A DNA stretch of 8,707 nucleotides from Frankiaceae bacterium (GTDB lineage Bacteria; Actinomycetota; Actinomycetes; JAVEEJ01): positions 1 to 8,707 of the forward strand of contig JAVEEJ010000252.1 of assembly GCA_030840515.1 (NCBI GenBank), in the 5' to 3' direction. A program made the position numbers and the translations under genes. This document shows, piece after piece, positions 1 through 5,770 of the stretch; positions within the stretch are counted from its first letter, which is position 1, and each line of letters starts with the position of its first letter. The notes beneath the pieces are model-generated. The model made no database searches. It was given only the letters and a program-made list of their open reading frames with translations, and was not told the DNA's origin.

Positions 1-215
1 TGGTCGCGGTGGCCGGCTGGAAGCGGCTCACCGGCTCAGGCGACACGGCGAACATCCTGCCCCGCTCGAACCGGACCAAGGCCAGTCGCAGCAGCGGCGG
101 AGCGGCAGCGTCCAAGCAGGGGCCGTCCAAGCAGGGGCCGTCGAAGCAGGGGCCGATGGAGCGACTGGAAGAGCGCTGGCGGCGCCGCAACGAGGACCGC
201 GACGGCGGTCGCTGA
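1..215 (+). CDS. C-terminal fragment of a DUF3040-like small membrane protein (5' end outside window)
   Basis: The frame is open from the left edge (first full codon at position 3) to a TGA at 213-215, so about 70 C-terminal residues are visible. An ATG at 9 is not needed, because the frame continues beyond the window. The visible part begins VAVAGWKRLTG, which looks like the end of a membrane helix. A Ser/Gly/Ala/Lys-rich linker with three SKQGP copies follows, and the protein ends MERLEERWRRRNEDRDGG-R. A charged MERLEERWRRR tail after a second membrane helix is, as I recall the family, characteristic of actinobacterial DUF3040 proteins, which are short two-helix membrane proteins of unknown function. 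The gene converges on the transglutaminase gene, with 41 bp between the stop codons and no clear terminator hairpin there. The family call rests on the tail alone, since the N-terminal half is missing. Confidence 0.65.
   Translation, partial: VAVAGWKRLTGSGDTANILPRSNRTKASRSSGGAAASKQGPSKQGPSKQGPMERLEERWRRRNEDRDGGR
111..155 (+). repeat. 15-bp tandem repeat, three copies, encoding SKQGP x3
   Basis: The units at 111-125 and 126-140 are identical (tccaagcaggggccg). The unit at 141-155 differs only by a synonymous c-to-g change in the Ser codon. The array is in frame in the linker of the DUF3040-like protein and would expand or contract without a frameshift. It looks like recent slippage or recombination in a disordered linker. 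Confidence 0.9.
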
Positions 216-256
216 ACCACGCTTCCTGGATCGGTGGCGGAGCCGCTGTCCGGAGC

Positions 257-2659
257 TCAGGCGGATTCGCCGCGCGCCAGCGGGCTGACCGCTCGCCGCA
301 CCAGCCGACCCGCGGCCGCAAGGATTGCGTCGACGCCGTCCAGCACGTCGGCCACTGCCCCGGTCAGCCCGTGGAACGCCGCGGCCAGGACGCTGCGCGG
401 CAGGACGAGGGCGCGCCAACGAGTACGACGACTCGCGGCGGTGCGCAGCGCCGCGGACACGGCGCTGGTGTCAGCCTTGAGCTGCTCGGCACCCGTGCCG
501 CTCGTCTCGTCCGTCCACCGCGCATAGCGCGCGCGCTCCTCGGCCGCACCGATCCGCCGGGCCGCGCCAGCCGCGTCGGTGTCCTGTCCCAGTCCGCCGA
601 TGAGACGGCGAACGATGGCGCGCGGGGTCTCGCTGCGGTTCCACTCGGCGCCGAGGTCGCGCACCGTGGCATGCAGCTCCGACCACGCCGCGTGCGCAGC
701 AGACGCCGGGGTCTCCGCAGCGGCCCAACGACGCCGTCGCATGACGACCCGGGCCAGTCCCGGCAGGGCAAGCAGGAACAGCAGGACAAGACCGACGAGC
801 CCGGCGATGAGCAACCCAGAAGGCCCAGAGCTGGAGGTCTTGGTGCTGCCCAGCTTCTCAGGCGCGAGGTCGTCGATCCGTGACTTGGGCGTGGAGCTCG
901 CGCCCGGCGTGGGCGCCGTGCTCGGCTGGTCGGTGGGCCGCGGGCCACCCGGAGTGGTGACGGCCTTCAGCGTGTAGGGCGGCGGCTTCGCCTGCCCGTC
1001 GGGGCGGGGCGTGGGCTCGAAGGCCAGCCAGCCGATCCCGTCGAACCACAGCTCTGGCCAGGCGTGCGCGTCGTGCACGGTGACGACCTGGCCGTCGCCG
1101 TCCTTGGTCCCCGGGGTGAAGCCGATGTCGACACGGGCCGGGATCTGCAGCACGCGCGCCATCGCGGCCATCGCCGAGGCGAACTGCTCGCAGTATCCGC
1201 GGCGGTCCTCGAGCAGGAACCGCTCCAGCGCATCGTTGCCGTTGCCGTCCTGGATGTCGGTCGTGTACTTGAACTGGGTCTGGAAGAACTCCTGCAGCAG
1301 CACAGCCTTGTCATAGGCGGTGCGCCCGCTCTTCGTGATGTCCTCGGTCAGGTCGAGGATGGTCTGCGGGATGGCCTGATCCCCACCCGGCAGCGCCGTG
1401 TAGAGCGGTTCGGCGTCGTGGTTGGTGGCCGCCCGCAGCTGGTCGGCGGACACCAGCGGCACGAGCCCGGCGGCGTGATAGCTCAGACCACGCGTCGAGG
1501 TGCGGGAGGAGAACACCGTGCGGGTCGTCTCCTCATAGCGCCAGTCACCCTTCACCTCGACCTGGGTCGCCGGGTAAGGAAGCGGCAGCCACGGCACCTT
1601 GAAGTTGTCGGTGACCTTCACGTTCACGTTGACGACGCCGGCAAGCACTGTCGGCTCGAGCCCGAGCGGCGCCGGCAGGCCGTGGCTCACGCGGTTGTCG
1701 GAGGACGCCTTGAGCTCGCGCTGGGACCACTGCAAGCCGTCGAAGTTGTCCAGCGTCGTCATCCGCAGGTAGCCGTTGGCCTTGCTGTCGCTGGTGTAGC
1801 GAAGCAGCCGGGTGTTGTCCCTCGCGGTGAGCTGGCGACGCAACTGGGTGATCGGATTGATCGCGACGACCGAGCTCGAGCCGCTGCCCTTCCCGGCGGC
1901 GTTGCCGTTGCCGCCGAAGGGCCGGTCGTCGACGCCGGGCAGCACGCCCGGCACCACCACCGCGAGTCCCAGGGAAGCAGCGGCGATGCGGCGGCCCACC
2001 CGTGCGAGGGGCGAGGTCTCCGCCACCTCGGCGCGCAGGGCAGGTCCCTCGTCTCCGCGTCGGCCCGCGCCGAGTGGGCGTCCCCACCGACCCAGCCGTT
2101 CCCGTCCGTCGGCGACGAGCAGGGCGAGGTAGCCGGAGGCGGCGATGAGGAAGGGCATGGCGCCGATCCCGTGAGGTGCGATGGCTGCGGGTACGACGAA
2201 CAGCCCGAACAGCGGCAGCCCGGCCACCGCCGCTTTGCGGAGCCCGACCGCGATGAAGTCGACCAGGATCGCGACAAGGCCGATTCCCGCCGTGGTCAAC
2301 AGCAGCAGACCCGGGTGGGCGACCACCGGTGGCGACAGCTTGGCGATGTCGTCGAAGCCCTTGGCGACCAGCTTGTGCAGGTCTGCCTGGGCTGCGGGTC
2401 CGGGGATCACCCAGAACAGCGCGTGGGTGTGGGCGTAGGCCGCCACCAGGTAGCCGCCGAGCGCCACGAGGGACGCGGCGGGTGCCGCGATCGCGGGTAG
2501 GGCGAGCCGTCGGCACCCTTCCGACACGAGCGCGACGACGGCAACCGCACCGAAGGCCGGCAGCAGGTAGTCCAGGGTGCTGAACAGCGGCCGGAGCACC
2601 ACGGCGCCGAGCACTGTCGCAACGGCCGCCATGACAGTCAGCCGGGTGCGGCCGCTCAC
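257..2659 (-). CDS. TgpA-like membrane transglutaminase (DUF3488 / transglutaminase core / DUF4129), 800 aa
   Basis: This is a membrane-anchored transglutaminase-like protein whose catalytic domain is predicted to face outside the membrane. About seven hydrophobic segments lie in residues 9-243 (DUF3488-type). A long extracellular stretch (about 244-613) contains the transglutaminase core: Cys489 in RRGYCEQFASAMAAMAR, His532 in VHDAHAWPELW, and an acidic third residue, Glu548, in WLAFEPTPR. A Pro/Ser/Thr-rich linker (about 555-613), one membrane helix (615-640, followed by RRRR) and a cytoplasmic DUF4129-like tail complete it. The order and length match the TgpA/YebA family. I chose the GTG at 2659 because it overlaps the DUF58 stop by 4 bp (GTGA), with a weak GGTGG upstream; the frame stays open to 2827, but that extension lies inside the DUF58 gene and is low-complexity. 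An ATG at 2632 is an alternative start (791 aa). It is last in the operon. The substrate is unknown; a cell-envelope role is inferred from location and family. Confidence 0.93.
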   Translation of the reverse strand: MSGRTRLTVMAAVATVLGAVVLRPLFSTLDYLLPAFGAVAVVALVSEGCRRLALPAIAAPAASLVALGGYLVAAYAHTHALFWVIPGPAAQADLHKLVAKGFDDIAKLSPPVVAHPGLLLLTTAGIGLVAILVDFIAVGLRKAAVAGLPLFGLFVVPAAIAPHGIGAMPFLIAASGYLALLVADGRERLGRWGRPLGAGRRGDEGPALRAEVAETSPLARVGRRIAAASLGLAVVVPGVLPGVDDRPFGGNGNAAGKGSGSSSVVAINPITQLRRQLTARDNTRLLRYTSDSKANGYLRMTTLDNFDGLQWSQRELKASSDNRVSHGLPAPLGLEPTVLAGVVNVNVKVTDNFKVPWLPLPYPATQVEVKGDWRYEETTRTVFSSRTSTRGLSYHAAGLVPLVSADQLRAATNHDAEPLYTALPGGDQAIPQTILDLTEDITKSGRTAYDKAVLLQEFFQTQFKYTTDIQDGNGNDALERFLLEDRRGYCEQFASAMAAMARVLQIPARVDIGFTPGTKDGDGQVVTVHDAHAWPELWFDGIGWLAFEPTPRPDGQAKPPPYTLKAVTTPGGPRPTDQPSTAPTPGASSTPKSRIDDLAPEKLGSTKTSSSGPSGLLIAGLVGLVLLFLLALPGLARVVMRRRRWAAAETPASAAHAAWSELHATVRDLGAEWNRSETPRAIVRRLIGGLGQDTDAAGAARRIGAAEERARYARWTDETSGTGAEQLKADTSAVSAALRTAASRRTRWRALVLPRSVLAAAFHGLTGAVADVLDGVDAILAAAGRLVRRAVSPLARGESA

Positions 2660-3942
2660 GTCGCCACCGTCGCAGAGGCCGGGACCGCGGCTTCCGGCCA
2701 CACCGAGGCCAGCGGCGCACGCGGACCGGCGCGGAGCACCCGCCAGCCGGCGCGCTGCAGCAGGTGGGCTGCGGCGTCGTCCTCGCTGTGTGCCGCCGTC
2801 TGGGCGCGGGGCGCGACCCCGGACCACGCTGCGGTGTCGAGGATCACGGCCACTGCGGTCGCGCCGCCCTGCCTGATCCGGCCGAGCGCCTGCGCGTCAG
2901 CGGCGGACAGCGCTCCGAGTACGGCGACCACGAGCCCGCCGTTTCCCACGCTGCGGCGCAGGTGAGCGATGGCGGCGTCCAGGTCGTTGCGGCCGGAGGT
3001 GCGCACGGTCGCGAGGCCGTCGAGGAGCAGGCCTTCGAAGCTGCCGCCCCCGACGTCGCTGACGCCGCCGTAGCCGCTGATCGGCTCCTGCGAGTCGCTG
3101 AGGTAGGTGAGGTTGAAGCCGCTGCGGCACAGGTGGACTCCGAGCGAGGCGGCAGCCGATACCGCCCACTCGAAGGAAGAGCCGGCGCCCTCTCCGCGGT
3201 GGGCACGCATCCGGGTGTCGAGCAGCAGGGTGCCGCGGGACTGCCACGGCTGCTCCTCGCGGCGGACCATGAGCTCGCCGTAGCGCGCGGTCGAGCGCCA
3301 GTGGACTCGCCGCAGGTCATCGCCCACGCGGTACTCCCGCGGCGCGACGTCGTCCTCACCCGCCGCGGCCACGGACCGGGGACGGGAGTCGCCGCCCCCC
3401 GTCCAGTCGCCGCCGAGGCGCACATGGGGGAGCGCGGTGATCACCGGTGTGACGGTGAGGTGATCCACGGCCGCGAAGGCGCGGGTGAGCTCGACCAACC
3501 CGAACGGGTCAGCGATGCGCACAGCGAGCGGGCCGACGGCATAGCGCCCGCGCAGGTCCGAGCGGACGGCGTAGCTGACCTCGCGGGTGCCGCGCGGCTC
3601 CACCCTGTCGAGCACGAAGCGCGGCCGACCGCCGAGCACGTAGGGGAGCGTGTCCTCGACGAGCAGCACGCCGGTGGGGATCCGCGAGACGTTGGTGATC
3701 CGCAGCTGCACCTGGCTCGGGCGCCCCGCCTCGACGCGGGCGGGAAGGAGCCGGCGCTCGCACTCGAGCAGGTAGCGGGTACGCGCCACCACCGCCGCGG
3801 CGACCAGCGGCAGCGCGATGAGCAGCACTCCGACCCGCAGCAGGTCGCGCTCACCGAGGCCGAGCGCGCTCAGCGTGCTGGTGATCCCCGCGGCGATGAA
3901 GCATCGCCCGCGGGTGGTCAGGCCCGACAGTGCCGCCCGCAC
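2656..3942 (-). CDS. DUF58 domain protein (vWA-like partner of MoxR), 428 aa
   Basis: Two N-terminal hydrophobic segments (about 12-29 and 35-55) anchor the protein. A beta-rich stretch follows (about 60-170, including the ITNVSRIPTGVLLVEDTLP region). The DUF58 signature is at residues 201-229: PREYRVGDDLRRVHWRSTAR, then YGELMVRREE. After it comes a vWA-like fold starting LLLDTRMR (239-246); the first strand keeps one Asp but not a full DxSxS metal site. Family knowledge: DUF58 proteins are encoded beside MoxR ATPases and are thought to be their clients or adaptors. The GTG start shares its first G with the last base of the moxR TAG stop (TAGTG), and GGAGG lies 11 nt upstream, so translation is probably coupled. 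The 3' end overlaps the transglutaminase gene by 4 bp. The family call is firm; the biochemical role is inferred. Confidence 0.95.
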   Translation of the reverse strand: MRAALSGLTTRGRCFIAAGITSTLSALGLGERDLLRVGVLLIALPLVAAAVVARTRYLLECERRLLPARVEAGRPSQVQLRITNVSRIPTGVLLVEDTLPYVLGGRPRFVLDRVEPRGTREVSYAVRSDLRGRYAVGPLAVRIADPFGLVELTRAFAAVDHLTVTPVITALPHVRLGGDWTGGGDSRPRSVAAAGEDDVAPREYRVGDDLRRVHWRSTARYGELMVRREEQPWQSRGTLLLDTRMRAHRGEGAGSSFEWAVSAAASLGVHLCRSGFNLTYLSDSQEPISGYGGVSDVGGGSFEGLLLDGLATVRTSGRNDLDAAIAHLRRSVGNGGLVVAVLGALSAADAQALGRIRQGGATAVAVILDTAAWSGVAPRAQTAAHSEDDAAAHLLQRAGWRVLRAGPRAPLASVWPEAAVPASATVAT

Positions 3943-4943
3943 TAGCGCGACGTCCTCCGCGGCCGTCCGCTGCTGGCAGCGTCCGGCACCGGGACGCGGT
4001 GAAGCAGCTCGGCGACGACGGCTTCTGGGCTGCGTCGAGCCAGCGAGGCCTCGGCCGACGGCAGCAGGCGGTGCGCGAGAACGGGTACGGCGAGTGCCTG
4101 GATGTCGTCCGGCACCACGTAGTCCCGGTCATCAAGAGCCGCGGCGGCCCGGGCGGCGCGCACCAGGTGCAGCGTGGCGCGCGGTGAGGCGCCGAGCCGC
4201 AGGTCGGGCGTCTCGCGGGTGGCGGTGACGAGGTCGACGGCGTAGCGCTTGACCGGGTCGGCCACGTGAACCGTTCGCACCACGTCGATGAGCTTCGACA
4301 CGGCGAACGCGTCGGTGACCGGCTCGAGCTCGCCGAGCGGGTCGTGGCTGCCGTGGGAGTCCACCATGTCGAGCTCGGCGTCGGCCGACGGGTAGCCCAT
4401 CGAGACCCGCGCCGTGAAGCGGTCTCGCTGCGCCTCCGGCAGCGGGTAGGTGCCTTCCATCTCGATCGGGTTCTGGGTCGCGACCACCATGAAGGGGGCC
4501 TCGAGCTCGTAGGTGTAGCCGTCGACCGTCACCGTGCGCTCGGCCATGCACTCCAGCAGGGCCGACTGCGTCTTGGGCGAGGCCCGGTTGATCTCGTCAC
4601 CGACCACGAAGTTGGCGAAGATCGGCCCGGGCTTGAACTCGAACTCCCGACGCTCCTGGTTGTAGGCGGAGACGCCGGTGATGTCGCTCGGCAGCAGGTC
4701 GGGCGTGAACTGGACCCGCCGCACGGAGCAGTCGATGGCGCGAGCCAGCGCCTTGGCCAGCATCGTCTTGCCGACGCCTGGCACGTCCTCGATGAGCAGG
4801 TGCCCCTCGGCGAGCAGCACCGTGATCGCGAGCCGCACCACCTCGGGCTTGCCCTCGATCACCGACTCGACGGCTTGGGCGATCTCGCCGGCCCGGGCCG
4901 CGACGTCCTCGGTGCCCTGCCGAGCCTCACCTCTGCGTGCCAC
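3942..4943 (-). CDS. moxR: MoxR family AAA+ ATPase, 333 aa
   Basis: This is a cytoplasmic AAA+ ATPase of the MoxR family, thought to act as a chaperone that remodels vWA-type partners such as the DUF58 protein next door. Visible motifs are Walker A in EDVPGVGKTMLAKALAR (GVGKT at residues 56-60), Walker B in VVGDEINRASPKTQSALLE (Asp116-Glu117), sensor 1 in VVATQNPIE (Asn158), the GTYPLPEAQRDRF arginine-finger region (about 164-176) and a sensor-2-like GASPRA (251-256). The length is normal for the family. I chose the GTG at 4943 because GAGGAG sits 5 nt upstream; an ATG at 5030 would add 29 residues without family character and would run through this ribosome binding site. It is the first gene of the moxR-DUF58-transglutaminase operon, divergent from the TetR gene across 124 bp. 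No key motif is missing. Confidence 0.96.
   Translation of the reverse strand: MARRGEARQGTEDVAARAGEIAQAVESVIEGKPEVVRLAITVLLAEGHLLIEDVPGVGKTMLAKALARAIDCSVRRVQFTPDLLPSDITGVSAYNQERREFEFKPGPIFANFVVGDEINRASPKTQSALLECMAERTVTVDGYTYELEAPFMVVATQNPIEMEGTYPLPEAQRDRFTARVSMGYPSADAELDMVDSHGSHDPLGELEPVTDAFAVSKLIDVVRTVHVADPVKRYAVDLVTATRETPDLRLGASPRATLHLVRAARAAAALDDRDYVVPDDIQALAVPVLAHRLLPSAEASLARRSPEAVVAELLHRVPVPDAASSGRPRRTSR
3954..3958 (-). promoter_or_regulatory. Ribosome binding site for the DUF58 gene
   Basis: GGAGG on the minus strand lies 11 nt before the GTG at 3942, inside the last codons of moxR. It supports the 1-bp-overlap start and reinitiation after the moxR stop. Confidence 0.6.
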
Positions 4944-4948
4944 GCTGT

Positions 4949-4954
4949 CTCCTC
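4949..4954 (-). promoter_or_regulatory. Ribosome binding site for moxR
   Basis: GAGGAG on the minus strand, 5 nt before the GTG at 4943, is the best Shine-Dalgarno match in the divergent region. It fixes the moxR start. Confidence 0.75.
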
Positions 4955-5052
4955 GCTCACGCAACAAGGCCCCGGCAGTGCGCCCGCGGCCGACGTCTCG
5001 GCATCCTCGCAGTCCGACGCCCGGGCGCACCCGGTCGTTCCTTCACGATCCG

Positions 5053-5067
5053 GCAACATTCTGTTGC
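5053..5067. promoter_or_regulatory. Perfect palindrome at the TetR start, probable TetR operator
   Basis: GCAACA-TTC-TGTTGC is a perfect inverted repeat with 6-bp arms and a 3-bp centre, ending at the base before the TetR ATG. TetR dimers usually bind palindromes of about this size in their own promoters. The location over the expected -10 of a leaderless transcript fits simple steric autorepression. Binding by this protein is inferred from position. Confidence 0.6.
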
Positions 5068-5715
5068 ATGGGAGAGCGACCGGCCAGGGAAGAGCGTCGC
5101 GGCCCGGACGTCGAGCGTGCCGCCGTTCCGCGAACCCGCCGGGGGCAGGCGACTCGGGAGCGGCTGCTCGCGGCTGCCAGGGAGGTCTTCGCCGAGGTGG
5201 GCTGGGCGCGGGCCCGGGTGGAGGACGTGTGCCGGGTCGCCGGCACCGGGCACGGCACCTTCTACCAGTACTTCCCTAACCGGACCGCACTCCTTGTCGC
5301 CCTGGTCGCCCAGCACGCCGGCGAGCTCAACGCGCTGGCCGAGGCTCCCTGGACGAGCGGGGACGTGAAGAGCGACGTGCACCGAGTCATCGACGGGTTC
5401 GTGGCCGTCTCCGAGCAGGATCGCGACGTGCGCGTCGCCTGGGCGGCCGCGGCCGCCGACGAGCCGGCGCTGGCCGCCCTCTTCGGCGAGGTGCGACGCC
5501 AGTTCGTGGCCAGGGTGCACGCCAACCTCGCGGCAGCGGTCGCCGACGGGCGGGCGCGGGCCGATCTCGACCTCGAGGTCGCGGCGGCGGGTCTGACCGC
5601 CATGGTGGAGCACTCCGTCGCACTGGACTCCGCTGCCGAGCCGAGCAGTCGGCTAGGACGCACCCGGCTTGTCAGCGGGCTGACAGATCTGTGGGTAGCC
5701 GCCGTCTATAGATAG
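5068..5715 (+). CDS. TetR family transcriptional regulator, 215 aa
   Basis: This is a DNA-binding repressor type. After a charged N-terminal tail of about 25 residues, the TetR helix-turn-helix spans about residues 28-75: ATRERLLAAAREVFAEVGW, then VEDVCRVAGTGHGTFYQYF, whose second half is the recognition helix and the FYQYF signature. Residues 81-215 are the helical ligand-binding and dimer domain, too variable to name a ligand. The ATG at 5068 is preferred because the frame upstream runs back into moxR. There is no Shine-Dalgarno sequence before this ATG, so it may be translated leaderless. The palindrome at 5053-5067 is the likely operator. It lies divergent from moxR and 55 bp before the LAL regulator on the same strand, so either neighbour or both could be its target. 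The family is certain; the target and ligand are unknown. Confidence 0.93.
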   Translation: MGERPAREERRGPDVERAAVPRTRRGQATRERLLAAAREVFAEVGWARARVEDVCRVAGTGHGTFYQYFPNRTALLVALVAQHAGELNALAEAPWTSGDVKSDVHRVIDGFVAVSEQDRDVRVAWAAAAADEPALAALFGEVRRQFVARVHANLAAAVADGRARADLDLEVAAAGLTAMVEHSVALDSAAEPSSRLGRTRLVSGLTDLWVAAVYR

Positions 5716-5719
5716 GGGT

Positions 5720-5744
5720 CACTTTCCGGACAAGCCGGTCAGTG
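5720..5744. repeat. Imperfect inverted repeat between the TetR and LAL genes (operator or weak hairpin)
   Basis: CACT-TT-CCGG-ACAAG-CCGG-TC-AGTG is symmetric about 5732, with two matched 4-bp blocks per arm separated by 2 unmatched positions. It lies between the TetR stop (5715) and the LAL start (5771). As DNA it resembles an operator; as RNA it would be only a modest hairpin with no U tract, so it is a poor terminator. Just after it, GGGA-CGA-TCCC (5744-5754) is a smaller inverted repeat. Function is not established. Confidence 0.4.
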
Positions 5745-5757
5745 GGACGATCCCGCC

Positions 5758-5762
5758 GGGGG
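5758..5762 (+). promoter_or_regulatory. Ribosome binding site for the LAL regulator
   Basis: GGGGG lies 8 nt before the ATG at 5771. The in-frame GTG at 5762 overlaps this G run and has nothing better upstream, so the ATG is preferred. Confidence 0.5.
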
Positions 5763-5770
5763 TGCAGCAG

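Larger units (their letters stand above)
4944..5067. promoter_or_regulatory. Divergent intergenic region between moxR and the TetR gene
   Basis: These 124 bp must carry promoters for both directions unless moxR is transcribed from inside the TetR gene. No strong -35/-10 pair stands out. For the TetR gene, AACATT (5055-5060) would be a suitable -10 if transcription starts at the ATG at 5068. On the minus strand, CAGAAT (5063-5058) is a possible -10 for moxR, in which case the two promoters would overlap at the palindrome. A GCAACA half-site also occurs at 4961-4966, close to the moxR ribosome binding site. The promoter placements are inference. Confidence 0.5.

Noticed and set aside
1010..1025. 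Glu (FEPTPR) in place of the usual Asp as third residue of the transglutaminase triad, considered as loss of activity
   Set aside because: Cys489 and His532 are intact, and as I recall an FEPTP motif is common in actinobacterial TgpA-like proteins, so this looks like family variation rather than inactivation.
1064..2500. 478-codon open frame on the + strand opposite the transglutaminase gene
   Set aside because: Its composition (His/Arg/Gly/Val-rich, no domains) is that of an antisense shadow in high-GC coding DNA. The minus-strand gene in the same place has clear catalytic motifs.
2660..2827. 56-residue N-terminal extension of the transglutaminase
   Set aside because: It would lie wholly within the DUF58 gene and is Arg/Ala/Gly-rich. 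The GTG at 2659 with the 4-bp overlap is a normal operon junction.
2764..3945. 393-codon open frame on the + strand opposite the DUF58 gene
   Set aside because: No motif or ribosome binding site, and it mirrors the DUF58 codons.
4266..5279. 337-codon open frame on the + strand opposite moxR, running into the TetR gene in another frame
   Set aside because: It crosses moxR, the intergenic region and the TetR helix-turn-helix without any domain of its own.
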